Assembly (NCBI RefSeq): GCF_047495875.1
Contig: NC_092460.1
Span: 10,158,520-10,222,519, forward strand
Direction of reading: 5' to 3'
Source of the DNA: Pithys albifrons albifrons
Taxonomy: Eukaryota > Chordata > Aves > Passeriformes > Thamnophilidae
Length of the DNA: 64,000 bases
Under the pieces are notes generated by a model. That model was not told where the DNA came from and did not search any database. It saw only the letters and a list, made by a program, of their open reading frames with translations. A program made the translations under genes and the position numbers. Positions 13,330 to 25,050 of this stretch are shown here, piece after piece. Numbering within the stretch: the stretch's first letter is position 1; the number at the start of each line of letters is the position of its first letter.

Positions 13330-13595
13330 TGTGACCTGCAGGGCGGGTCACCACCGATGGCTCCCCTCGGCCAGCGGGGCCCCTCTGCGGGCTCTGCAGC
13401 GGCGGGAGCGGCTCGGGGCGGGAGCCCGACCTTGCACAGCCCCCGCTGACACGCCCCCGGTGCGGGAGCCCTGCGCGACCCGACACCTCCCCGGGCTCGG
13501 CCCCGCATGGGCTCCGATCGCAGCGCTCGGCTACGGCAGCCCCGAAATCGCCAACTCCCCGGGGTCGGATGGCGGCCGGAGGTGAAACGGGATCA
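13330..13595. promoter_or_regulatory. Secondary CpG-rich cluster just upstream of SETD5 coding exon 1
   Basis: About 260 bases dense in CpG and GC boxes in otherwise AT-leaning intron sequence, 0.5-0.8 kb upstream of the exon bearing the start codon. It could be an alternative SETD5 promoter on the minus strand, or a bidirectional or antisense start, since on the plus strand a GGAG|GTGAAA donor-like site ends it. No TATA box was seen. This is inference from composition and position only. Confidence 0.4.
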
Positions 13596-13970
13596 GCTCC
13601 TCGTTATGTAAATAACCTCAATAACACGCTGAGCATAAAGGAGGTATTATTCTACACAGCTCGAAAGAAAACCCCCACCATGCAGAGAAAAGGCTGCGTT
13701 TCCACATGCAGCAAATGCAGCTCCAAACCCTAAGAAAAACGGTGACAACTTAAGCGCTCTCCCTGCACGTTAAACTTTAAGAGCAGCTTTGAATAGTTCC
13801 CGCAGCCTTTCCCGGCTCCTGCCGTCACATGCTCCCCGGCATCCCAGGGCTCTGCCAGCAAACCCTCCTGGGCTACAGAGAGGCCGCCAGCCAAGTTTTG
13901 CTGCGGGTAGTGAATTTCTCACAGGGAACTGCCTTTGGACACCACAGTCCAGCCATTGTTTAACACACAA

Positions 13971-13983
13971 CCCCCCCCCCCCC
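13971..13983. repeat. C homopolymer, 13 bases
   Basis: An uninterrupted run of C between TAACACACAA and GAAACACC. It is simple sequence in the SETD5 first intron; no function is proposed. Confidence 0.9.
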
Positions 13984-16900
13984 GAAACACCAAAACACAC
14001 ACTCGCTATAAGGGCAAATGAAGGAAGAGTGAGAGTCAGAAAGTTTAAATGCCACATGCTATATTGCCTTTTCCTGTCTTAAAAGGCAGGCTACTTCTCT
14101 TGGCACAAGTAAGTATTTTCCTCCTTTAGTATATGTCCCTATGAGAAATCTTTCTGACAGTATGACAGGCGTACAGTGAATAACAGGAGTAGCACGTAAA
14201 GATGTCTAAGTGGTCTGTGGCAATTCCCTATTATGCCCCAAAGCAATGGTCTCACAGGGAGGTGGGAGATAAAAAAGAGGCAGGACTAAGCTCAGAGGCA
14301 GCTCCAACCGGAGACAGCCCAGTGTCCTTGAGTGTGTTTTCCAGGGGAAAAAAAAATAAAAGGACTTTTTGGAAGTGTCTTATTTAGCCTTTCTTATGCT
14401 TGTGATACAGTTGTGATTTCTACACTGACACGAGATGAGACAAACTGATGCTAGAATACAGCTAAAAGCTACAGACATCACTCCCTGCTTCAACTCAGTC
14501 ACATAAAACTCTGGCACAAAGTTAAAAGATACAGGACAAGTTTCTCAGTATCTGAGGCACTTAAGGGACATAGCAAGCTCTTCCCCCCAGTCCCCAGTAA
14601 TCTTTTTTAATACTTGTTTAGATGTTTTTCCCATATCAATCTTTTGCCTTTGCCATGACCATACCCCAGCTGGCAGCAGCCTGACATTTCATCAGGACAA
14701 ACTGCAGCCTCCCACCTGCTCGTGACTCAGCAGAACTGGAAGATTTCAGTTGCAGCTTTTGGACTCAGAGTCACAGGATACCTGGTCAGTCCTGGAGTAA
14801 CTGGGACAAGATTTCAGCCACTACTTACAGGAAAACCTCTTTCCATCAACAGTGTACAAAGGCTGTTACACTGAAATGGTCTGATGACTCCCATTTTTGG
14901 GAAGGAGATTACTGGAGAAATACAAAATACCAAACTGAAAGGTTAGACAAGGCAAATTCCAGTTCAGTCACATTTGTGTTGACCCAGAAATACTTGCCCA
15001 ACCATCATCCCTGCTCAGATTTTACTGTTTGTTGCCACTATTTTATGTGTACTTTCATCTCTGACAATGTGACATTCAAAATGAATTGCTGAGACCAACC
15101 TCAAGTGCTGTCCAAGACCACATCACCTTCAGGCTACATTACAGTCTGGTCTTCATGAAACTTAGTCTGGTAACACCCAAAACATCATCCTGACAGAAAA
15201 TGCTGGGGTTGAGATCAAAATGTTCACCCATCAAACTGCCTAATTTGCTGTATATACAACCCCAAGGACCTTCCAACCTCTCCTCAGAAATATACAGTCA
15301 TGCAGGAAAAGAAGTCACACCTACTTCTCTCTGGAACCACTGGAGTAAGTTTTACTAAAATTCAAAGCTTTAATTTAAATCTGATGTTCTTCAGACCACT
15401 GCACAAACCTGTCTTCCTTATGATCCAATTCTTCTTGATATCAAACAGAAACAGGAATTTTGATGGCCTAACAGGTAAATAATACTTAGCTGGTTCTGCA
15501 AATGCAGCATTTAAAGATACTTTTAAACTAGGTTTAAGATATTTTAATTTTCAGAATTCTGCTTAGGATGCAACAGCTGCAGCACTGCATTGGTTCAGTT
15601 CCACAACCACTGCCATCCATGTACAAATAAAGCAGATGCAGAAAATTTACTGCTGGAAACTCTCTTCATTACATGTGGTGTTGTAAGTCTGTACTAAAAG
15701 GGACAATCAAGCACGGTGAGTCAAAGAGCTCACTTGAGTTTCCTCCTTCAAGATGTGGTTGTCCCTGTTTTCACTTGTGTCTCAGTCTCAGACACCTCTG
15801 GGCACCCACAGTGACACACTCTACAAAGTATTTGTGAGCACCATGAAAAACTCACCCTCAGACAAAACCCCTCAGCCTCACAGACCGCATGCATCACCTA
15901 AACTTGGACTCCATCACCATTTGGTGCTGCTCAGGTGATGCTGTACCCCCCTTACCTGCTCCCACAGTCACAGACTCAAGGGCAAAGCAGTTACCAAACA
16001 GGGGGAGCAGAGACTCATCTGCTCCTCTGCAGGGGTCAGTGCACATGTGAGTCTGTCCACACAGGGCCTCAAGTATTTTACTGTGGTGCATCCAGCATCT
16101 CATGTATGGCTGAGAATGGTAAGAATGGAACACTGGTACAAACACATTGTGGACAAACTGAGAAAAGCCTTTTTGGATTATACACAACTTCAACATGCGA
16201 GTCAGGGCAGGGTGAGCATGGAAATCCCATGTGCACTGATGTGGCCACTTCTCACAGACCTCTTGTTCACAGACATCAAAGGACAGAATGTGCTTCTCTT
16301 CCTTTACCTCTCCCCACACCTCCCAACAACTCCAGTTATTGAAGTCCCAAAACTGGACAGATCCAAGACTTTTGACAACCCAGGATTACTGGTGTCCAAA
16401 CAACAACCACCATCACCTTCTTTGTGCTCAGCAATGGACCTGCAGGTCACCTACATGGGATGAGCTCCTTGCATAATGAGTTGCACATCTTTAAGCTCCA
16501 ACACCATAACCAATCAGATCAAATTCAGAGCATGTTTTTGTCCTGCATTTCATACTGCCACAGGCCAGTCCAGAGCTGGTGGAAAACTGGTAATAGCAGC
16601 TCTGACATGCAGCTTTCCTTGGCATCCAGCCTCATGTGGGACAGAGCCAGTGAGTTCTGACCAGTTCATACTTAGGCTGTCATCTGCACCATCCACTCAG
16701 GATGTGGAACAGTGTAAAAAAGTACAGCATCTTAGATCTTCTTCATTCATCTTTTCCACTGGAAATTTCAGAGTAACCAAAAATCTATGGGACATCTAAT
16801 GTAAACATGAAGTGCTTTAATTACCACGCTGAAAAAGTCCTTTCTCATCAGACAGTGCTACTCAAACACAAGCACAGCCCACCCAAGTCCAATCAAGCAC

Positions 16901-17327
16901 AAGCACTGCCTGTTCATTCCAGCACACCCACAAATCTCATGTCAAGGGCAGATCCTCACAGAAGAGCAAACAGATTGAGGGGTTTTGTGCTTAAAAAAGC
17001 TTAGCTCAAAAAACTGCATCAAATTCCTCTGATTTCAGATACGTTGTTCTATAAGGACACACCTACACAGAGGCAGGGGCAGAGCAGAGAAACCCTTAAA
17101 TCATTTGGCTCCAGCTTACTCCGAACATACAAATTCCTAGAAGCACTTGAATTGTGCCTTGATCTACCACGACAAATGTGTAGCTCTGCTCTGAAAACAA
17201 GCTGGGTTCACTGAACAGCAAGGAAACAACCCTGCCAGTTTTAAAAAATGTAATATTGACATAAGTGTTCACTACTATCATTAGATCCATATATCATCTG
17301 CTAGAGGGCTGACAAAGGAAGACGGCA

Positions 17328-17347
17328 ATCCATCCATCCATCCATCC
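17328..17347. repeat. (ATCC)n microsatellite
   Basis: Roughly five tandem ATCC units in the SETD5 first intron. Likely length-polymorphic simple repeat. Confidence 0.85.
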
Positions 17348-20300
17348 CACGGGGTTTGGGAGAACTCAGTCCCAGTCTACAACAGAAAGGATCAAAGTTA
17401 GCACAGGTATTCATTGCTAGCTATGCATACCATGATAACCAAACTATTGACAAATATAGTGCAATGGCTGAAGATTTATCTTAGAGCTTTCTCAAGACTG
17501 TCGCCTGGTTTATATTTATGTAACCATATGCAAAAAAAAGAATATATGTATACATTTGGTTCAGAGTTCACTTTGCTCCCCGAGATGTAGACAACCTCAA
17601 CAAGGCACCAACATGCTCTTAAACAAGAATAACAACATTTTAACATTGTAAAATGTCAAAAAGCAACAACCCAGAGACACATGACCCTGCTCCCCAAGAC
17701 CTGGAGTCAAGGACTGGGGAAAGGCCAGACTGCTGTTTTTAGGACATGAGTGATTTCAAAGGCCTTTCGGTATCCATAACCCTATGCATCAGTCAAGTTG
17801 TTCCATACAAGATATGAACCAAATTAACAATTCCTGTTAAAGTACTCCATGGAAGATCTAGATACTACCTCAACACATGTCTGTGAATACACCTACTCAG
17901 CTAAAATCAGAGTGATGAAGCTGCCTCGTGAAAGATATGGAAGCCATGTTTAAAACTGAGGTACAAGCAAGTTAAAGTGATTCTGATAAAATTTGGAACC
18001 AGCTGGAAATGAATTTAATAAAAAAGTAAACTAGGTTTCAGCCATTTTAAGGCAATTTTCATCGTGTCCATCCACAGGATTCCATAACTTTATCTGATGA
18101 AGAAAACATCAATATTATAAACTCCTCTGTGAACTACACCCTAAGGGACTACAAAGGATGACAGTGAGCAACTGAGAAAAATGAAACCATCAGCAGAGAA
18201 ATTACAAAATGCACAGTCAAGTACTCTCAGCAACTGACCCAAGACTGCAGAAATTATTCAGAAAAGCAAAAAGAATAACCTCAAAACTTTACTGCTGCTT
18301 CAGCAGTCAGGACATTATGCAAAACCTCTTTGTTTTGCAGACTTAAAAAATTTTACAAAAATCCTGTGTTTTTCTTTTGGAATCACTAAGGATTTCAGGT
18401 ATTATGGTAAGAAATAGAAGAGAAATTTAATAAGAGATAAAAAAAGGGCATGTAAGACTTTTCCTCCAGAAATACCTTCTCCTGGACAATTCAACCTCAT
18501 TCTTGACAGTCCAATCCACTCCAGAGCTGGAGACATCAGAAACAGGTTTGTTTGGACTTTCTTAAAGCATCCAATTTGCTCTCAGAACCTTACCAGAAAG
18601 TTTAATTTCTATTGATTTTAAATTGTTTGAAGAGTCATACATAAGGGTAATTCCATAAACATGCCACATTAGAAAGCAGAAGCAAATTACAGAGTAGCAG
18701 TGACCCATGGCAGACCAAATTATTCCGTCTATGGAGAGGTGGCAGGCACGTATCAGGAAACTTTGCCTGCATCCCACACTGCTGAGAGGGCACCTGGCAG
18801 CATTTCTGGGGGCTGCACACACAGGAAGGTGACAGAGATGGTGTTTTAAAGGAGTGACAGCCTCAGTGTAAAGGACCATCCCAACCAAGAACTTCATATG
18901 AAAGTCCTTACAACCCTAAAGTTCCTAAACAGAGGAATTCTTCAAGAAAACCACACATTACTATGAAACACTCCTTAACAAAATGTTAACTATCAAAAAG
19001 AATTAAAATAGGAATGGTAATAGTGGAGAAATTCAGGAAAGTACCACAGACTCAAAAGAACCCTTTCTGTTCTAAAAACATTGTTTTAGCCTCTATTTCA
19101 CAGCATTACAAGTCACTGTTGAAAGTGACAAATCCTTCGAAGTCTGAAGCACTTAAAAAGATATTTTCAAAAACTAAATGAAGGCAACTCACTGAAAACA
19201 CTTCTTTTTGCAAATACTGTTTTTTCTGTTTTCTGAAAGATATAAAGCAATACAAGACAAAAAAAAGATGATAGTAAGGTGCCACAGAGTTGAAGATACA
19301 AAAAATACTAAAATAAATTAAACAGAAAAGACAAAAACCATCCCTCTCTCCTTTCAGTACCACAAACTTTTAATTTTGTGATAGTCATGGGGCAAACCTA
19401 CTCTGCAGTGAGGGGAACACATCCTAATTGCTATGCTGGTCCTATACTGTGAGGTTGTTGCTCTTTTTTCCCATGAGGTGAATGAGAACAGTCAAATGTC
19501 TGTATGTCACAAAAATAAGAGAATGCAAACAAAAAGGTTCAGAACAGACACTCTGAGATTAAGAGCTTGACAACTGACCTCCAGTGAATCCAGCTGTGGC
19601 AGCTGATGTTACTGCTGTGACTGTCTCCTCTAAGACTTTGCCAAAACAGGTGGCAGGAAGGAAATGTTGCCATGTCTCATCAACTGCAGTTGATGCCAAG
19701 AAGACCGGACTAAAAGCAGAAACAGGTAAAATAGATATTCCTTTTTAGATGCTTTTCTAGGAGAAATACATTTCTGCAATAGGGCAGAAAAGGAGGAACT
19801 GCAATACTGAAATCATCACTACTCAGTCCACCACACCTTGCCCATACATATCATATGTTTTCAGCTTCAATTTAAGAGGCCTCCCTACCAGAAAATGGCT
19901 ACAGATAAATAAGACTCAGTATTAATTTAGGTAATGTAAATAACACTGGTTTAATCTTAGCAGACCAAAGTGCTTCCTTGTTCTAAATTTTGTTGCTTGT
20001 GGATGTAATAGTATTCACACGAAGGGTTTTACCTGTGTAACTATTAAACTTTCCTAAGTAGACAAACCCTAAATTAAAAAGGTTGTTAGACAACCCTCCT
20101 CAAAAAGAAAAAACCTTTACACCTTGAAATTGTGTTTTGAAGGTGTTTCAGAGAAAAGCAAGGTCAGAGGGAAACATGGTAATAAAGGGCAACAACTAGG
20201 ATCAAATCCAAAGCCAGAGAATTACAGTTCCCATGAGAATCCAGAGAGTCCAGAGTCACGGGAAGTCACTGAATACAGAAGGGGAATCAGCAGAATTTAC

Positions 20301-21059
20301 TGGCACAGAGCAGCATCCCAAACTTACAACCAGTGACAGGCTAACCACTAACAAGCTGCCAGGAGTAGGATTGCAACCTGCAGTCCTAGTATCGGAAAAA
20401 AGATTTCTCCATAATCCCACTAAAGGCTCTGCCTCGCAGGTCTGTATGTCCTTTATACATCTATTTACAGCCCCCACGTGACCGAGGCTGCCTGCAGGCC
20501 ACTCCCTGCCAGGCAAACAGCCCCCTCCAGAGCAGCTCCACAGCGGCTTCCAGGGCAGGCGTTGCATCAGCCAGGTGTGCAGGAAGCGGCGGAGATAAAG
20601 CAGCTGTTGACGGAGGGGCTCTCGGACGGAGGTCGCTTCAGGAATCCCATGGAGAGGACGACAGGAAGGAGAGAGATGCTCCGCACACAGAACAAGCTTC
20701 ATCGGCTTCAGAAAGCCTTTGTGCTGGGGCTCCGGACCTGGCCTTTCTCCCAGAGATGATGCAACACTGAGGAACAAGGTCTGTGCCAGAGAAACTATTC
20801 ACAGGCTATGCAGATGGCAATGCAGCCAAAGGCTCTTGGATCGAAACATGCCAGAGTCCCCCCGGCCCAGCAAGCCCCCCCAGACCCTCCTTCGTGCCCC
20901 CAGGACCCTCCATTTCACACGGGCATCTCGGTCCTAGCATGACCCTGGCTTAGGGCAGAATGAGGGACCTTACAATGGGGAAAAGAAGTAAAAGGGGGTT
21001 TCAAAGTCCTGTAAAAAAATCACAGCTTGTTCTCTGATCTGTTGGGAGGGAAGAGACGG

Positions 21060-21370
21060 GGGAGAGTCTGAGCTCAAAGCCTGCAGTCTCCCACACAGGG
21101 ATCCTCCCGTCACCGCGGCTTGCCAGCACACGCCTGAGCTCCCCAAACACGTAGGGCAGCCTCGGCCCTGCTCTCACACACCAGGAAACCACGCGGGGAC
21201 TGCCCGGGCAGCCATGGCAACATCACACAGTGTGGCAATTATGGAGCCGCAGCTCCCACGCGGAGGTTCAGCCTCGCTTTCCATTACAGGACTCGTTCTG
21301 ACCCTTCCCCCCCGGCCCAAACCATTCCCGAGTGCCCTCCCGGCTCCAGCCCGGCCTCTGCGGTTTGGGA
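21060..21370. promoter_or_regulatory. Weak CpG-enriched patch with an RFX X-box-like site
   Basis: The patch is moderately CpG-rich relative to its surroundings and includes GCCATGGCAAC at 21211-21221, which matches the core of the RFX X-box palindrome. It lies immediately before a CR1 insertion. Possibly an intronic regulatory element; no transcript evidence is available from sequence alone. Confidence 0.25.
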
Positions 21371-21587
21371 CTGGCAAGTTCTGCAGCCTTTGCACCTGGG
21401 CTCGAGATCATGCAAATACATTTTTCTCTGTGTTGTAAGGAAGTTACTCCAGGCTTATGTAATGCTCTTGTGCCGCGTTCCAACAAACACCGGTTTGTCC
21501 GATGTGCTCCGAGTGGGAACCAGGATACAAACACCTGCAACCTGCCCTGCTCACAGCAGGACTCGGATCTATTACTGCTTCAGCTGT

Positions 21588-21895
21588 ATAGAATCATAGA
21601 ATTGATTGGGTTGGAAAAGACCTCCGAGATCATCAACTCCAACCCTTGGTCCAACTCCAGTCCCTTTACCAGATCATGGCACTCAGTGCCACGGCCAATC
21701 TCAGTTTAGAAAACCTCCAGGGATGGGGAATCCACCCCCTCTCTGGGCAGGCCATTCCAGTGCCTGAGCACTCTCTCTGCAAAGAAGTTTTTTCTCATCT
21801 CCAACTTAAATTTCCCCTGGCAGAGCTTAAGCCTGTGCCCCCTTGTCCTGTTGCTGAGTGCCTGGGAGAAGAGACCAACCCCCACCTGGCTAGAA
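21588..21895 (-). mobile_element. CR1 LINE 3' fragment, relatively young (copy A)
   Basis: On the plus strand it starts with the tail repeat (AGAATCATAGAATT), then GGGTTGGAAAAGACCTCCGA and a 5'-truncated body that runs to about CCCACCTGGCTAG. The element is on the minus strand with its 3' end at low coordinates. It shares nearly the whole 230-base stretch with the copy at 30.35 kb, with on the order of 15-20 differences by eye, so both belong to the same, fairly recent subfamily. Confidence 0.88.
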
Positions 21896-24824
21896 CTTCC
21901 CTTCACTGTTTAGCATTAAGATTTGGTGACTTTTACAGGATTTCAGCAATCTTTCATCATTGTGACAGGGTTCAAAGCTCACCCTGCTGCACATCATCCC
22001 CTTCTCAGGGACATCTCTGTGGGTAACATCACCAACTGCTGCATCTGCCCAGGCACTGAGACTCACTGACACACTTGGTCATCTAGGATGGTTCTGGGAC
22101 TCATAGAAAATTCACACATTTCCTGCAGATGTGCTTTTCCCGGCATAAAACCTGCTAGAGAGCAGACTGAGTCACTGGGACAGTGTCGGGGAGCAATCAT
22201 GAAGGCCCAAAGTGTATCAGCCAAAAAGCCTCAGTTCCCCTTCCAAGCCTTCCAACTGCTCGATGAGGCTGAATTATGTCCAAGAGATGTTCTTTACTGT
22301 ATTTTGCTTTTTTGGCTTACTTCCATCTCACATTATAGTGTATTTTGGCAGTGGTAGAGTATACACTAATCCCAAAGTGCAGGTACTACTGACACAGCAC
22401 CAGGGCACGTCCCAGCTCTGCATGTGGGATCTTCCACATATGGTAGATTTACAGAATAAGCCACCAGCCAACAATATACTGGCCCACCAAGCTTTAAGAA
22501 ACATAAATTTTGATAGGTTATTTTGCTCAGTTTTTGATAAAACAAGATAATCAAAGACTTGCTCTTACAACCACAGAGATGAAGTTGTAATGCTTATTCA
22601 GGAAACTCCCAAATACCTAATTCTTAACTGCTGGCAAGGAATGCAAAGCTCAGTGGGAAAGACAGCACTGAGAGCCATGGTCACTTTTTTTGAATAGCCC
22701 ATTTTTTTATTAACAAGATAAAAACAGGTAATCCACTTGAACACATTTTCAGAGTAAATGCAGATGAGCAGAAATTAGCAGTAAAAAATCTGCAACCAGT
22801 GACTGAATAAAGGTCACTAAACCCAATTTCTTTCTGATGACTTTAAGATAAAATTTCTTCCTTTGAGAAGAGCTTCTCTGAGTGCACAGCACATCACCAA
22901 CCACCTTAACTGCCTGAGCGTGGTAACACAGGAGTAATGACATCAAGCCCAGGGTGCTCAGGTAGAGCTCACAGGAAAGTGATGCTGAGCAAGTGGCTCT
23001 GTAACACATCTGTGTAGTGGTATCTGCTGCCTCCATCACTGGCTTTTTTGAATGTTGAATTATGAGCAGAGTAAAACATTCGGGACATTTTTTGTGATTA
23101 TCATAAATGCAACTAAGCACATGGATGTACAACCACATGATGAAACTGCAGAGGTTGAAATGTGAGAGTTGCTCGTGCTGAACACACTCCCAGTCCTCCT
23201 CCAGCCCCTCCATGCTGGGCAGAGGGGAACAATGGCACAGTCAAGAGGAAAGGCAGGGAAGGGGGAGATTACTGCTAAATATGCCTTCACAACCTTTGTG
23301 TGCAGCACTTCCTGCGAGTTGCTCCTGCAGGTTAAGGCAGACAGGGCTGTCTGGACAAGGTGAGTAGCAGAGGTTGCTGCACTCGATCTCTAAGCTGGAG
23401 GCCTTTGCTTTGCACTGTGTAGTGCCCCAACACGTTTCTGCAGTTTTGCTATCCCTTTAGCCCTAAGCAAGGAAACTTGCAGCTGCCAGACAACTTTTCC
23501 ACCTCAGAAACAGCACAATTTATGTGACAAATTGGTAAGATTCAACATTCAAAAAGCTACAGAGTTTTAAGCTGCCTCTTCTTCCACAGGACACGGAAGC
23601 ATTTCCTTACTGCACAGCTGCAGAGATGACAGCAGTGGGGCTCCTCCCTGGCTGGACCTGGAGGAGGAGGAGAGGAGAGGCAGGAATGCAGCCACGCAGG
23701 AGGAAAGAGCAGCCCGGGTAGCTCCACGTCCTCCTCTGCAAGGCAAGGACGAGCACGCACAGGGAGAGCTCCACCTGCACAAAGCTGCAGATTTTGAGAG
23801 CTACCAGAAGGGAATTTAAGAGCTCTGCAAGTCTGCAAAGGCATCTGGAACAAGGTAATCTATGGAAATACAGAAACTTGGCAGCCATCAAGGGAGTGGT
23901 GGAATGGGCAATGGCAAATAAAAAGTAGAAGCACGATCTGGAGCCATTACCAAACTGAGTCACTCAATTCCCCAGGTGAATTTACCAAGTGAAGGACGAG
24001 CAGAATCGCTGACGTACTTTCATCTGGATGGCATGAAAACCAGCAAACAAGTGCCATTAGAACACTACTTTGGACAATTATTTAATATTATTTCAAACGT
24101 GAATAAACTTTCTAACTAAATCCAGTTAACTTCAGAGATAGAGAATATCCTACATTCATTTAAGAATGAATCTACCAGGAGAGCTTGTACTTACTCTCCC
24201 TCTCAGAGGAACTGTAATCATATTGCCACAGTGCAATTTTTTTCATACTGTTTCTAAAAAAGGATGAAAAATATTTACAGACTTCTGTTGTGGTCATCCA
24301 GAATTCAGGAAAGCTCATCTGAATACAGTGAGTACACAGTTACATCAAGGCTTCTCTGTAGGGGCTTTCAGAAAGCCTTAACCAGATCTGAAACATCTGA
24401 AGCAACGCAGTATGGGAAAGAACCGAGTTCCAATGATGCAAGCCACAAAGCATTAAATTTCAAGGGTTTCCTTCACATATTATGTGTGTTATGCAAGGCA
24501 GTTTTTTAGCACCAGCTTAACTATTTCCCCTCTAAATTCATCTTAATTTCATGGTCTTGGCTGTGACTGAAATTTCATGTATCTGAACTTGCACCAACTG
24601 ATCATGGCATGAAACCTTTAAATAAACTCCAGTGTCAAAAAAGGAGTATTATCATCATTAAAAAGTAAATCACAATATATTTTCTCCAGAAAGAAGTAAG
24701 TTAGGCCTATTTTAAAATACTAAGATGAATGTTTGTTCCTTTCCCCTTCCCTGTAAACAATTCCAATGTTTAATTATTATCATTGCTAAGAAACTGTACT
24801 TGAAAATTGAATTTGTCTAACCTC

Positions 24825-25050
24825 AGTTGATATTGCTATGCCTTTGTCAGCAAATCTCACAAGTCCTTTTAGAGAAAGATCAAGTCCTCTCTCAATTGTC
24901 TTTTCAATAAGCTGAGTAAGTTGAGCTCCTTTAAACCTCACATCATGAGGCTTATTTTCCAGTCCCTGGATCATTTCTGCAGCTGTCCTTTGAATTCCCT
25001 CCAAATACACTGGCATTCTTCTTGAAGCATAGAAACCAAAATTCGATTCC
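24825..25050 (-). mobile_element. Ancient LINE-like (probably CR1-type) fragment
   Basis: Translation of the minus strand gives a segment around EGIQRTAAEMIQGLENKP that resembles the C-terminal end of CR1 reverse-transcriptase ORFs (family pattern: ERVQRRATKMI-GLE followed by a conserved R/L-rich region). The remainder has drifted beyond recognition. The frame is open for about 93 codons, which I attribute to descent from a coding LINE rather than to a gene. The exact boundaries are uncertain. Confidence 0.45.

Noticed and set aside
15894..16800. Cluster of 100-140 codon frames on both strands
   Set aside because: Mutually overlapping frames without family resemblance; no terminal repeats or retroviral landmarks recognised, so neither a gene nor an endogenous retrovirus is claimed.
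22749..23213. 154-codon open frame on the minus strand in the SETD5 intron
   Set aside because: Cysteine- and leucine-rich composition with no recognisable domain, no splice or promoter context, overlapped by other frames; taken as chance.
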